Positions 8,435 to 17,830 of a stretch of DNA of 64,000 nucleotides are shown here, piece by piece. The number at the start of each line of letters is the position of its first letter. Position 1 is the first letter of the stretch. This DNA comes from Streptomyces griseoflavus. GTDB taxonomy: Bacteria; Actinomycetota; Actinomycetes; Streptomycetales; Streptomycetaceae. The notes below the pieces were generated by a model, which worked only from the letters and a program-made list of their open reading frames with translations, was not told the origin of the DNA and did no database searches. The position numbers and the translations under genes were made by a program. The stretch is from positions 412,313-476,312 of the forward strand of contig NZ_BMUC01000001.1 of the NCBI RefSeq assembly GCF_014649995.1, written 5' to 3'.

Positions 8435-9550
8435 ATGACCGACGCCCATGAGTTGATACCGGCCGCCAGGCCCGTCATCGACGAGGAGGAGATCGAGGCC
8501 GCGGTACGCGTGCTGCGCAGCGGCCGCGTCGTACAGGGGCCGGAGGTGGCCGCCTTCGAGGAGGAGTTCGCCGAGCTGGTCGGCGGGCGGCACTGCGTCG
8601 CCGTCAACTCCGGTACCTCCGCACTGCACCTGGCCCTCCTCGCCCTGGGGATCGGCCCGGGGGACGAGGTCATCGTGCCGTCGTTCTCCTTCGCCGCCTC
8701 CGCCAACGCGGTGCGGCTGGTCGGCGCCGACGTGGTCTTCGCCGACATCGAGGCGGACAGCTTCTGCCTGGACCCGGCGGCCGTCGAGGCGGCCCTCACC
8801 CCGCGCACCGCGGCGGTCATGCCAGTCCACCTGTACGGCCACCCGGCCGCCATGGACCGGATCATGGACATCGCCGGCCGGCACGGCCTCGCCGTCGTCG
8901 AGGACGCCTGCCAGGCCCACGCGGCCGCGCTGCACGGCACGCCGGTCGGAGCCTTCGGCAGCGCCGGAACGTTCAGCTTCTACCCGACCAAGAACATGCA
9001 CGCCCTCGAGGGCGGCATGGTCAGCACCGGCGACGCCGAGGTGGCCCGCGTCCTGCGCCTGCTGCGCAACCAGGGCATGGAGCAGCGGTACGCCAACGAG
9101 ATCGTCGGCGCCAACATGCGCATGACGGACGTGGCCGCCGCGATCGGACGGGTGCAGCGCGGCAAACTGCCCGCCTGGACCGAGCAGCGCATCGCCAACG
9201 CCGCGTACCTCACGGAGCACATCTCCGCGCCGAACGTGGTCACGCCGAAGGTCGCCGAGGGCGCCCGGCACGTCTACCACCAGTACACCGTGCGCGTCCG
9301 GGGCGACCGCGACGCCGCCATGGCCCGCCTCAGCGAGGCCGGCATCGGCAACGCGGTGTACTACCCGACGCCCATCCACCGGCTCAAGCCGTACTGGGAG
9401 CCGGACCAGAAGGCCGGCCGGACCTGGGACCTGCCCGAGACGGAGCGCGCCGCGGCCGAGGTCGTCTCGCTGCCCGTCCACCCGGGTCTGGCACCGCGGG
9501 ACCTGGAGCGCATCGTGGCCGCCGTGAACGCGCTGGGGGAGCAGAAGTGA
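8435..9550 (+). CDS. DegT/DnrJ/EryC1 sugar aminotransferase (WbpE-like)
   Basis: This 371-residue PLP-dependent aminotransferase of the DegT/DnrJ/EryC1 family is predicted to aminate a keto-sugar nucleotide using glutamate. The PLP lysine is K186 in SFYPTKNMHALEGG, and the family motifs NSGTSALHLAL and VVEDACQAHAA are present. Its next neighbour is a Gfo/Idh/MocA sugar dehydrogenase. A UDP-HexNAc 6-dehydrogenase and a beta-helix acetyltransferase are in the same cluster. Together these match the WbpB-WbpE-WbpD-WbpA set, so the likely substrate is UDP-2-acetamido-3-keto-glucuronic acid. The stop overlaps the next start (GTGA), suggesting translational coupling. A role in another amino-sugar pathway is possible. 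Confidence 0.9.
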   Translation: MTDAHELIPAARPVIDEEEIEAAVRVLRSGRVVQGPEVAAFEEEFAELVGGRHCVAVNSGTSALHLALLALGIGPGDEVIVPSFSFAASANAVRLVGADVVFADIEADSFCLDPAAVEAALTPRTAAVMPVHLYGHPAAMDRIMDIAGRHGLAVVEDACQAHAAALHGTPVGAFGSAGTFSFYPTKNMHALEGGMVSTGDAEVARVLRLLRNQGMEQRYANEIVGANMRMTDVAAAIGRVQRGKLPAWTEQRIANAAYLTEHISAPNVVTPKVAEGARHVYHQYTVRVRGDRDAAMARLSEAGIGNAVYYPTPIHRLKPYWEPDQKAGRTWDLPETERAAAEVVSLPVHPGLAPRDLERIVAAVNALGEQK

Positions 9551-10569
9551 GCACCGCCAAGCGGCTGCGGGCCGGACTCGTCGGCCTGGGCTCGATGGGA
9601 CGCCACCACGCCCGCATCCTGTCCGGTCTGGAGGGCGTCGACTTCGTCGGCGTCGTCGACCCGATGGGCGACAAGCACGGTGCCGCGCAGGGCGCGCCCG
9701 TGCTGTCCACCGTCGAGGAACTCATCGACCTGGGCGTCGACTACACCGTGGTCGCCTGCCCCACCGCGCTGCACGAGACGGTCGGCCTGCAGCTCGCCGA
9801 GGCCGGCGTCTGCGCGCTGATCGAGAAGCCGCTCGCCGACACCGTGGACGGTGCGCGCCGTCTGGTGGAGGCGTTCGAGTCGCGCGGCCTGGTGGCCGGC
9901 GTCGGACACATCGAGCGCTGCAACCCCGCGCTGCGTTCGCTGCGGGCGCGGCTGGAGGCGGGTGAACTGGGCGACGTGTACCAGGTCGTCACCCGGCGCC
10001 AGGGCCCCTTCCCGCACCGGATAGCCGACGTCGGCGTGGTCAAGGACCTGGCCACCCACGACATCGACCTGACCGGCTGGGTCACCGGCGGCGCGTACGC
10101 CTCCATCGCCGCGCACACCGTCTCCAAGAGCGGCCGCCCCCACGAGGACATGGTCTCCGCGGTCGGCCGCCTCGACGACGGCACGATGGTCAACCACCTC
10201 GTCAACTGGCTGAGCCCGCTCAAGGAGCGCTTCACCTCGGTCACCGGTGAGCGCGGCTGCTTCATCGCCGACACCCTCACCGCCGACCTGACCTTCCACT
10301 CCAACTCGGCGGTGGCCACCGAGTGGGAGGCCCTCCAGGCCTTCCGCGGCGTCGCCGAGGGCGACATGATCCGGTACGCCATCCCCAAGCGCGAGCCGCT
10401 CCTCGTCGAGCACGAACTGTTCCGGGACGCGGTGCTCGGCCGGCCGGCCGACATCTGCACCTTGCGCCAGGGCCTTCGTACCGTTGAGGTGGCGGAAGCG
10501 GTTCTCAAGTCGGCCGTCGACGGCAGTACCGTCCATATCGACCGCGATGAGCGAGCGGCCGCCGAGTAA
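9547..10569 (+). CDS. Gfo/Idh/MocA sugar-nucleotide 3-dehydrogenase (WbpB/WlbA-like)
   Basis: This 340-residue NAD(P)-dependent oxidoreductase has an N-terminal Rossmann fold (GLVGLGSMGRHHARIL, about 10-25), the family EKP signature with K94 (IEKPLADT), and a C-terminal alpha/beta domain containing ATHDIDLTGWVTGG. Paired with an aminotransferase of the WbpE type, it is predicted to oxidise C3 of a UDP-HexNAc-uronate to the 3-keto form, as WbpB/WlbA do in making UDP-GlcNAc(3NAc)A. The GTG start overlaps the stop of the aminotransferase gene. A 10-bp hairpin lies 20 bases after the stop, before the glycosyltransferase genes. Substrate specificity is inferred from context. Confidence 0.85.
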   Translation: MSTAKRLRAGLVGLGSMGRHHARILSGLEGVDFVGVVDPMGDKHGAAQGAPVLSTVEELIDLGVDYTVVACPTALHETVGLQLAEAGVCALIEKPLADTVDGARRLVEAFESRGLVAGVGHIERCNPALRSLRARLEAGELGDVYQVVTRRQGPFPHRIADVGVVKDLATHDIDLTGWVTGGAYASIAAHTVSKSGRPHEDMVSAVGRLDDGTMVNHLVNWLSPLKERFTSVTGERGCFIADTLTADLTFHSNSAVATEWEALQAFRGVAEGDMIRYAIPKREPLLVEHELFRDAVLGRPADICTLRQGLRTVEVAEAVLKSAVDGSTVHIDRDERAAAE

Positions 10570-10589
10570 GGCCGGCCCGCTCCGCTCCC

Positions 10590-10612
10590 GGCCCCCCTGG
10601 TACAGGGGGGCC
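10590..10612 (+). terminator. Short intercistronic hairpin
   Basis: GGCCCCCCTG and CAGGGGGGCC form a perfect 10-bp stem around GTA, between the MocA-type gene and the GT4 gene. It could partially terminate or stabilise the upstream mRNA. No T tract follows. Confidence 0.5.
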
Positions 10613-10643
10613 GCACTCCTGTCCCATCCGGAGGAAGTACGTC

Positions 10644-13232
10644 ATGGAATCCCCTGCTCGTAGGCCGAGGCTCGCAGTGATCGTCGCCAACGGCATCACG
10701 GGCGACTCCCGTGTCCAGAAAACCGCTGTGGCCGCGGCACGAGACGGATGGGATGTCACCCTGATCGGCAGGAGCGACACCAAGCGCGTCCAGCGGTCGA
10801 AGATGGGGCCCATCGACGTGATCCGGGTTCCGGTGGGTTCGGACTACGCGCGTGAGGTGAAGAACCGCAGGGGACGTTCCCTGCGCTCGGCCGCCACCCA
10901 GTTCCACCTGCCGGACCAGGCGGCGTTGAAGCGCTACACCGCGTCCTACCGGGCCTGGGTGCGCCAGAAGTCGGCCGAGAGCAACTGGTCGGGCGCGCCG
11001 CGACGGACGTCGATCAAGGCGATGCTGAGGGCCCGGCGCTCCGTGCACCGGCTGCGCGTGCAGGCGTTCAAGTGGGAGCAGCGGCGCAAGCCCGGCAACC
11101 AGACCCCGGTGCGGGACTGGCGTCTGGACTGGCCGCAGGTGGTCGATCTGGACCTCGCCTTCGGCCCCGTGATCGAGGGCGTCGAGCCGGACGTCATCCA
11201 CGCCAACGACGTCACGATGATCGCCACGGCCGCGCTCAGCGTCGCCCGGCTGCGGGCCCGCGGCCTCGAGTGCGCCTGGCTGTACGACGCCCACGAGTAC
11301 GTGCGCGGCGTGGAGTGGCCCAACCCCCGTCAGGCGTACGCGCTGCCGGCGGTGGAGGCGGAGTTCATCGGACGGGCCGACGCCGTCGTCACCGTCTCGT
11401 CCCAGATGGCCGAGCTGCTGAGCGGCGACCACAAGCTGCCCACGCCGCCGCTGGTCGTGGGGAACGCGCCGGTGCGGGAGGTGATCGGCGGTGGCCGGTC
11501 GGCCGCCTCCGTGCGCGAGGCATGCGGACTGGCCCCCGAGGTGCCGCTGATGGTCTACTCGGGCTGGATCGGCCCGGAGCGCGGCGTGGACGCCGTCATC
11601 GACGGTCTGAAGAGCCTGCCGGGGTTCCATCTCGCCCTCGTCCACGGCCGGATGACGCCGATGCTGGAGCAACTGCTCGCCCGGGCCGAGTCCCACGGTG
11701 TGGCCGACCGGGTGCACCTGGTGCCCTACGTGCCGCAGCACGAGGTCGCCGACTACCTGTCCTCCGCCGACCTCGGCCTCACCCCCTTCCGGCGCGTGCC
11801 GAACTGCGAGGTGTCGCTGCCCACCAAGGTCGCCGAGTACCTCCAGGCCGGTCTGCCCCTGGTCACCAGCGACGTCAAGGTCATCAAGGCGTACGTCGAG
11901 AAGCACGGCGTGGGCGAGGTGTGGACCTGGGACGACCCGGCGACCTTCGCCGAGGCGGCCGCCCGGGCCATGCAGCACCGCGACAAGCTCGCCGACGCCA
12001 TCACCGAGGACATCCTCACCGACCTGTCCTGGGAGGCGCAGAGCGACAAGCTGCTGCAGCTCTACCGCCGGCTGTCGAAGAAGACCCCGCCCGGCCCCCG
12101 GCACGACGTCTCCTGGACCGTCCAGGAGACGCCCGACGCCGTGCGGACCGAGCGCACACACCCCTCGGACGGGACCCTGACCTGGCGCAAGCTCGACGAC
12201 ACCCGGATCCGGCTGGGCCTGGGCCCCGCCAACTACGCCGGTCAGGGCGCCGCGTTCGCCCAGGTGATCACGCGCGCCAACCCGGACGTGTCGGCCGAGG
12301 TCGTGATGAACAAGCGGCCCGAGTCGTTCGACTACCCGGCCGACGTGTACGTCGACGCGGACCGGCTCCGGGACCTCGACGTCCAGGTGCAGCAGATGGA
12401 ACGGGTCATCGGCCGCCTCACGCACCTCCTCGTCGACGCCTTCATGCCGGTGTTCGGCCACCTCAACGGCCAGTCCATCGCGGGTGACGTGGACGCGCTG
12501 AAGCAGGCCGGTATCAAGGTGGCGCTGCTCGCCCACGGCAGCGAGATCCGCCACCCCGGACAGCACATGGCGCGCCACCCCTTCTCGCTCTTCCACGACG
12601 CCCCCGACGGCATCGCCAAGAAGCTCCAGGTCAAGGCCGAGCGCAACAAGCGGATCGCGTCCGAACTGGGGCTGCCGCTCTACGTCACCACGCCGGACCT
12701 CCTCGAGGACCTGCCGACCGCCAAGTGGACGCCGCTGGTCGTGGACGTGGACGCGTGGGCCACCGACCGTCCGGTCATGGAGCGCGAGCGCCCCCTGGTG
12801 CTGCACGCCCCGTCCAAGCGGTGGACCAAGGGCACCGACCGGATCATGCCCGTGCTCACGGAACTCCACGACGCGGGACTCATCGAGTTCCGGCTCGCCG
12901 AGGGCGTGCCGTGGGCGGAGATGCGGGAGCTGGTCCAGAGCTGCGACCTCGTGCTCGACCAGTTCACCACGGGCAGTTACGGCACGTTCGCCGTGGAGGC
13001 GATGGCGGCGGGCAAGCCCGTGGTCGCCTACATCAGCGACGGTGTGAAGGCCGCGACGAACGGTGTCCTGCCCATCGTCAACGCGACGCCCGACACCCTG
13101 CGCGAGGTCCTGGAACAACTGGTGGACGACCGTGAGGGCACCGCCCGGACCGGCGCGCGTTCCGCCGGTTTCGCCCGCACCTACCACGACGGGACCTGGA
13201 CCGCTCAGGTCCTGAGTGAGTTCCTGAAGTAA
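10644..13232 (+). CDS. Two-module GT4-type glycosyltransferase
   Basis: ATG 10644 follows GGAGGAAG. The 862-residue product contains two glycosyltransferase-like modules. The first (about 1-475) is GT4/GT-B type, with an N-terminal ANGITGDSRVQKTA loop, DVIHANDV and LYDAHEYVRG, and a C-terminal nucleotide-sugar site around PNCEVSLPTKVAEYLQAG (E-x7-E-like). It is closely related to the next gene's product. The second (about 510-862) is a shorter, different GT-B-like module, with HAPSKRWTKGTDRI and FTTGSYGTFAVEAMAAGKPVVAY as its donor-site half. The long basic insert at about 75-150 resembles membrane-interface helices. It probably adds two consecutive sugars of the envelope glycan; acceptor and donor are unknown. 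Confidence 0.87.
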   Translation: MESPARRPRLAVIVANGITGDSRVQKTAVAAARDGWDVTLIGRSDTKRVQRSKMGPIDVIRVPVGSDYAREVKNRRGRSLRSAATQFHLPDQAALKRYTASYRAWVRQKSAESNWSGAPRRTSIKAMLRARRSVHRLRVQAFKWEQRRKPGNQTPVRDWRLDWPQVVDLDLAFGPVIEGVEPDVIHANDVTMIATAALSVARLRARGLECAWLYDAHEYVRGVEWPNPRQAYALPAVEAEFIGRADAVVTVSSQMAELLSGDHKLPTPPLVVGNAPVREVIGGGRSAASVREACGLAPEVPLMVYSGWIGPERGVDAVIDGLKSLPGFHLALVHGRMTPMLEQLLARAESHGVADRVHLVPYVPQHEVADYLSSADLGLTPFRRVPNCEVSLPTKVAEYLQAGLPLVTSDVKVIKAYVEKHGVGEVWTWDDPATFAEAAARAMQHRDKLADAITEDILTDLSWEAQSDKLLQLYRRLSKKTPPGPRHDVSWTVQETPDAVRTERTHPSDGTLTWRKLDDTRIRLGLGPANYAGQGAAFAQVITRANPDVSAEVVMNKRPESFDYPADVYVDADRLRDLDVQVQQMERVIGRLTHLLVDAFMPVFGHLNGQSIAGDVDALKQAGIKVALLAHGSEIRHPGQHMARHPFSLFHDAPDGIAKKLQVKAERNKRIASELGLPLYVTTPDLLEDLPTAKWTPLVVDVDAWATDRPVMERERPLVLHAPSKRWTKGTDRIMPVLTELHDAGLIEFRLAEGVPWAEMRELVQSCDLVLDQFTTGSYGTFAVEAMAAGKPVVAYISDGVKAATNGVLPIVNATPDTLREVLEQLVDDREGTARTGARSAGFARTYHDGTWTAQVLSEFLK

Positions 13233-13252
13233 CCGGTTCAGAAAGGTTGTTC

Positions 13253-14836
13253 ATGGAAGCGCAGAGCGCTGACGTGCCTCGCCCGGCCAAGGGCCGTGTA
13301 GTCATGCTGGTGGACAACAAGGTCGAGGGTGACTCACGGGTGCAGAAGGCCGCCGAATCCGCGGCGGCCGCGGGCTGGGACGTGGTACTGCTCGGCCTCG
13401 TCCGCTCCGGCAGCGGGCGCACCTGGAAGCTCGGCGACGCCGAGGTCCGGCTGCTGCCGCTGAAGACGCCGCTGTCGAAGAGGCACGCGGAGCGGCACCG
13501 CTCCCCGCTGCGCCGCCCGTTCGCGTATCCGCCGGGGCCGATGGCCGCCTACCGCCGGCAGTGGGCCAAGGCCTGGCGGGCGGACCTCGCCACCCGCAGG
13601 GCGGCTCTGAAGGTGGCACCCGCTGCCGTCGGCGGCCCCCTGTTCCGGCGCGTCGAGCGCCTGCGCCTCCTGCTGGCCGGACCGGCTTCCAAGGCCCTGC
13701 AGAAGTGGGTCGAGTTCCGTGCGCGGCAGAGCCGCCAGGCGCAGAAGGCCGGCCGCGCCCTGCGCGGACCGCTCGACCGCGCCTACACCGCCCTGTGGAC
13801 GAAGGCCAAGGGCAGGCGTGCCTGGCGTCGCCTCGAACCGGTCCTGTGGGACTACGAGCTGACCTACGGCAAGGAGATCGACGCCCTCGCCCCCGACCTC
13901 ATCCACGCCAACGACTTCCGGATGCTCGGCGTGGGCGCCCGGGCCGCCGTGCGGGCCAGGGCCAGGGGACGCCAGGTCAAACTGGTCTGGGACGCCCACG
14001 AGTTCCTGCCCGGCGTCCGCCCGTGGGAGGACAACGCCCACTGGATCCCGGGCAACACCGCCCACGAGAGCGAGTACGCGCCGTTCGCCGACGCCGTGGT
14101 GACCGTCTCCGAGGGCCTGGGGGACCTGCTGAAGGAGCGCCACGGCCTCGCGGAGCAGCCGACCGTGGTGCTCAACGCCCCCGACCGCCCCGTCGAGCGC
14201 GACCCGGTCCTGGAGGACACCGAGCCGGAGCCGGACCTGCGCGCCCTGTGCGGGATCGGTCCGGACGTCCCGCTGGTCGTCTACAGCGGTTCTCCCGGCC
14301 CCCAGCGCGGCCTGGGCGACATGGTGGAAGCCCTGCCGAAGCTGGACGGCGTCCACATGGCGTTCGTCGTCCCGTCGCCGGCGGCCGCCTACATCCAGGG
14401 ACTGCTGCAGCGTGCGCGGGAGCTCGGGGTGGGGGACCGGCTGCACGCCGTGCCGTACGTGAAGCACTGGCAGGTGGTCCGCTTCCTGGCCGCCGCGGAC
14501 GTCGGCTGCATACCGATCCACCACTGGCCGAACCACGAGATCGCCCTCATCACGAAGTTCTTCGAGTACTCCCACGCCCGGCTGCCGCTCGTGGTGAGCG
14601 ACGTGAAGACGATGTCCGAGATGACCAGGTCCACCGGCCAGGGCGAGGTCTGCCGGGCCGAGGACGTCGACGACCTGGTACGCGCCGTCAAGGCCGTGCT
14701 GGCCGACCCCGAGAAGTACCGCGCCGCCTACGACAAGCCCGGACTGCTGGACACCTGGACCTGGGAGGCGCAGGCAGAGGTGCTGGACGGGCTGTACAGC
14801 CGGCTGGTTCCGAGACCCTCGAAGGCGGATTCATGA
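13253..14836 (+). CDS. GT4-family glycosyltransferase
   Basis: The 527-residue GT-B glycosyltransferase starts at ATG 13253 (AAAGG upstream); an in-frame TTG at 13247 is less likely. It shares with the first module of the preceding protein the motifs VDNKVEGDSRVQKAA, DLIHANDF, VWDAHEFLPG, VVYSGSPGPQRGLGDMV and PNHEIALITKFFEYSHARLP. The two therefore look like products of a duplication. Residues about 90-195 form a strongly basic, Arg/Lys-rich insert that may bind membrane. Its stop overlaps the next ATG (ATGA), so expression is probably coupled to the GT2 gene. Sugar specificity cannot be read from the sequence. Confidence 0.88.
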   Translation: MEAQSADVPRPAKGRVVMLVDNKVEGDSRVQKAAESAAAAGWDVVLLGLVRSGSGRTWKLGDAEVRLLPLKTPLSKRHAERHRSPLRRPFAYPPGPMAAYRRQWAKAWRADLATRRAALKVAPAAVGGPLFRRVERLRLLLAGPASKALQKWVEFRARQSRQAQKAGRALRGPLDRAYTALWTKAKGRRAWRRLEPVLWDYELTYGKEIDALAPDLIHANDFRMLGVGARAAVRARARGRQVKLVWDAHEFLPGVRPWEDNAHWIPGNTAHESEYAPFADAVVTVSEGLGDLLKERHGLAEQPTVVLNAPDRPVERDPVLEDTEPEPDLRALCGIGPDVPLVVYSGSPGPQRGLGDMVEALPKLDGVHMAFVVPSPAAAYIQGLLQRARELGVGDRLHAVPYVKHWQVVRFLAAADVGCIPIHHWPNHEIALITKFFEYSHARLPLVVSDVKTMSEMTRSTGQGEVCRAEDVDDLVRAVKAVLADPEKYRAAYDKPGLLDTWTWEAQAEVLDGLYSRLVPRPSKADS

Positions 14837-16464
14837 AAGCGCGGACTCCCGACGTCACCGTCGTCGTCGCGGTCTACAACACGATGCCGTACCTGACGGA
14901 GTGCCTGAACTCGCTCCTCGGGCAGAGCATCGGACGGGACCGGCTGGAGATCGTCGCCGTCGACGACGGGTCCACCGACGACAGCGGCCGCGAGCTCGAC
15001 CGTTTCGCGGCCCTGCACCCGGACACCGTCAAGGTGATCCACCAGGCGAACTCCGGTGGCCCGGCCGCGCCCAGCAACCGGGCGCTGGAGGTCGCCACCG
15101 GCCGGTTCGTGTACTTCGTGGGCTCCGACGACTACCTCGGTGAGGAGGCCCTGGAGCGCATGGTGAAGTGCGCCGACAAGAACGGCTCCGACGTCGTGGT
15201 CGGCAAGATGGTCGGCACCAACGGGCGGTACGTCCACCAGGCGCTGTACAAGGAGAACGCCGCGGACGTCAGCCTGTACGACTCCGCGCTGCCCTTCACC
15301 CTCGCCAACACCAAGCTGTTCCGGCGCGACCTGGTCGAGCAGCACAAGCTGCGCTTCCCCGAGAACCTGCCCGTGGGCAGCGACCAGCCGTTCACCATCG
15401 AGGCGTGCGTGCGCGCCCGGAAGATCTCCGTGGTGGCCGACTACACCTGCTACTACGCGGTGAAGCGGGGCGACGCCAGCAACATCACCTACCGCGCCGA
15501 CCACCTGGCCCGGCTGCGGTGCACGGCGGAGATCATGGACTTCACCGCCGGGCTCCTTCCGGCGGGCCCGGAGCGCGACGCCGTGCTGCGCCGCCACTTC
15601 ACCTGGGAACTGGCCAAGCTCGTCCAGGACGACTTCCCCGCCCTGGACCGTGACCTCCAGCGCGACATCTGCGCGGGCATCGCCCGGCTCGCCGACGCCT
15701 ACTTCACGGACGGCATCCGGGACGCGATGGACGTCAAGCGCCGGGTGCGCATCTGTCTGGCCCGGGCCGGGGCGATCGATGCGCTGTGCGAGGCGATCAC
15801 CTCGGAGAAGCTGCACGGGGCGCCGCCCTTCGTCGTCGAGGGCGACCGCGCCTACGCCCGCTACCCCGGTTTCCGCGACTCCCTGACGGGTCTGCCCGAC
15901 CGGTGCTACGAGCTCGTCGGCGAGGCGGTCCCCGGCCGGCTCGCCCAGGGCACCGAACTGCTCGCCTCCGCCTGGGAGCAGGAGGGCGAGGGGATCACGT
16001 ACACGGCGTCGGTCAGGGTGCCCGTCGTCGGTGACACGGCCGGTGCCGTCCTGCGGCTGGCCCGCGGGGCCATGCCCAAGTCGGCCGACAAGGCCGGCGC
16101 GAGGAAGCTGCGGGCCGACCACTCCCTGCCGGCGCCGGTGGGCCACCACAGCACCGAGCCCGCCGAGGACGGCGCCGGCACGGTCCTGCACTCCCGCGTA
16201 CCGCTGGAGCGGTGCGACGCGAAGCTCGGCGCCCGGGTCTACCTGGAGGTCGCCGGGCTGACGTACGAGATACCCGTGCCCGGCACGGACAAGCCCATGC
16301 CGTTGTCCCGCCGCTGGGGCAGCCTCGACGACCCCTACCGCGCCGCCGCCGTCGTCAACGACAAGGGCCGCGTGGTGGTCACCACGGCCCAGATGTACCC
16401 GCCGAAGAAGTCCCTGGCCTCCCGGGTGAAGACCACACTCGTCCGCGGTTTCAAGAGGAAGTAA
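14833..16464 (+). CDS. GT2-family glycosyltransferase with C-terminal accessory domain
   Basis: The 543-residue protein begins at ATG 14833, overlapping the previous stop. Residues ~7-225 are a GT-A fold of family GT2: VVVAVYNTMPYLTECL, IVAVDDGSTDDSG, NSGGPAAPSNRAL and the metal/donor motif GSDDYL. The remaining ~300 residues are a helical plus beta-rich accessory region of the kind seen in teichoic-acid and polysaccharide GT2 enzymes. The GT2 at 41836 shares the N-terminal signature and an accessory-domain motif (AY-x-RYPGFRD here, AYLAYPHFRD there), linking this cluster to the teichoic-acid genes downstream of obg. It is predicted to be cytosolic and membrane-associated. Confidence 0.88.
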   Translation: MKARTPDVTVVVAVYNTMPYLTECLNSLLGQSIGRDRLEIVAVDDGSTDDSGRELDRFAALHPDTVKVIHQANSGGPAAPSNRALEVATGRFVYFVGSDDYLGEEALERMVKCADKNGSDVVVGKMVGTNGRYVHQALYKENAADVSLYDSALPFTLANTKLFRRDLVEQHKLRFPENLPVGSDQPFTIEACVRARKISVVADYTCYYAVKRGDASNITYRADHLARLRCTAEIMDFTAGLLPAGPERDAVLRRHFTWELAKLVQDDFPALDRDLQRDICAGIARLADAYFTDGIRDAMDVKRRVRICLARAGAIDALCEAITSEKLHGAPPFVVEGDRAYARYPGFRDSLTGLPDRCYELVGEAVPGRLAQGTELLASAWEQEGEGITYTASVRVPVVGDTAGAVLRLARGAMPKSADKAGARKLRADHSLPAPVGHHSTEPAEDGAGTVLHSRVPLERCDAKLGARVYLEVAGLTYEIPVPGTDKPMPLSRRWGSLDDPYRAAAVVNDKGRVVVTTAQMYPPKKSLASRVKTTLVRGFKRK

Positions 16465-16473
16465 CGACCGACC

Positions 16474-17757
16474 ATGAACATCTGTGTAGTAGCGCTCGGC
16501 AAGATCGGGCTTCCGCTCGCCGTGCAGTTCGCCTCCAAGGGCCACCGCGTCATCGGAGCGGACGTCAACGAGAAGGTCGTCGAGCTGGTCAACGCCGGCG
16601 TCGAGCCCTTCCCCGGCGAGCACGACCTGGACGTCAAGCTCAAGCAGGCCGTGGACGCCGGGCTGCTCAGCGCGACGACGGACACAGCCGCCGCGGTGGC
16701 CGAGTGCGAGGCGGTCGTCGTGGTCGTCCCGCTGTTCGTCGACGCCGAGGGCGTGCCGGACTTCGGCTGGATGGACGCCGCGACCAAGGCGATAGCCCGG
16801 GGCCTCAAGCCGGGCACGCTCGTCTCCTACGAGACCACGCTGCCGGTCGGCACCACCCGTACCCGCTGGGCGCCGATGCTCGCCGAGGGCTCGGACCTGA
16901 CCCCGGGCGAGGACTTCCACCTGGTCTTCTCGCCCGAGCGCGTCCTCACCGGCCGGGTCTTCGCCGACCTGCGCCGCTACCCGAAGCTGGTCGGCGGCAT
17001 CGACGAGGCCTCCGCGGCGCGCGGAGTCGCCTTCTACGAGGCGGTCCTGGACTTCGACGCCCGCGACGACCTGCCCCGGCCCAACGGGGTCTGGGACCTG
17101 GGCACGGCGGAGGCATCGGAGCTCGCCAAGCTCGCCGAGACCACCTACCGCGACGTCAACATCGGCCTGGCCAACCAGTTCGCGCGGTTCGCCGACAGCA
17201 ACGGCATCGACGTCAAGAAGGTCATCGAGGCCTGCAACTCGCAGCCCTACAGCCACATCCACCAGCCGGGCATCGCCGTCGGCGGCCACTGCATCCCGAT
17301 CTACCCGCGGATGTACCTGTGGAACGACCCGGCCGCCACCGTGGTCCGCTCCGCCCGCGAGGCGAACGCCGCGATGCCCGAGTACGCCGTCGACCTGCTC
17401 GCCGCCGCCTACGGCGACCTGACCGGCGTCAACGTGCTGGTGCTGGGCGCCGCCTACCGCGGCGGCGTCAAGGAGACGGCGTTCTCCGGCGTCTTCCCGA
17501 CCGTCGAGGCGCTCAAGGCGCGCGGCGCGGTGCCGTTCGTCTCCGACCCGATGTACACCGCCGGGGAACTGGCGGCGCACGGCCTCACCCCGCACGCCGG
17601 TGAGAAGGTCACCGCCGCGATCCTCCAGGCCGACCACGCCGAGTACCGCACCCTGACCCCGGCCGACCTGCCGGACGTCACGGTCCTCGTCGACGGCCGC
17701 CGCACCACCGACCCGGAGGCCTGGAAGGGCGTCCGGCGGGTCGTCATCGGCGGCTGA
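16474..17757 (+). CDS. UDP-HexNAc 6-dehydrogenase (WbpA/WecC-type)
   Basis: This 427-residue nucleotide-sugar dehydrogenase converts the C6 hydroxyl of a UDP-HexNAc to a carboxylate with two NAD. It has an N-terminal Rossmann motif (VVALGKIGLPLAVQFA), SPERVLTGR and a central dimer helix. The catalytic cysteine C273 is in GGHCIPIYP, the form typical of UDP-GlcNAc/UDP-ManNAc dehydrogenases (WbpA, WecC) rather than UDP-glucose dehydrogenases. A C-terminal UDP-binding domain ends near VVIGG. It sits 9 bases after the GT2 gene. Together with the 3-dehydrogenase, aminotransferase and acetyltransferase it would complete a UDP-diacetamido-uronic acid pathway. The choice between GlcNAc and ManNAc substrate is not resolved. 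Confidence 0.9.
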   Translation: MNICVVALGKIGLPLAVQFASKGHRVIGADVNEKVVELVNAGVEPFPGEHDLDVKLKQAVDAGLLSATTDTAAAVAECEAVVVVVPLFVDAEGVPDFGWMDAATKAIARGLKPGTLVSYETTLPVGTTRTRWAPMLAEGSDLTPGEDFHLVFSPERVLTGRVFADLRRYPKLVGGIDEASAARGVAFYEAVLDFDARDDLPRPNGVWDLGTAEASELAKLAETTYRDVNIGLANQFARFADSNGIDVKKVIEACNSQPYSHIHQPGIAVGGHCIPIYPRMYLWNDPAATVVRSAREANAAMPEYAVDLLAAAYGDLTGVNVLVLGAAYRGGVKETAFSGVFPTVEALKARGAVPFVSDPMYTAGELAAHGLTPHAGEKVTAAILQADHAEYRTLTPADLPDVTVLVDGRRTTDPEAWKGVRRVVIGG

Positions 17758-17775
17758 ACCGGCTCCGCACACGGA

Positions 17776-17813
17776 ACGGGCCCCGCACCACTGCGCAGTG
17801 GTGCGGGGCCCGT
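17776..17813. terminator. Bidirectional palindromic terminator
   Basis: A perfect palindrome with 18-bp arms (17776-17793 / 17796-17813) around CG lies between the convergent dehydrogenase and acyltransferase genes. Its symmetry would serve both strands. Confidence 0.85.
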
Positions 17814-17830
17814 CCCGCGTTCTTCGCCGG

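Noticed and set aside
8103-8438. GTG-started 111-codon frame overlapping the aminotransferase ATG by ATGA
   Set aside because: Codon use is unlike the host (TTA, TTG, ATT early on) and its first half coincides with the AT-rich promoter region. There is no ribosome site.
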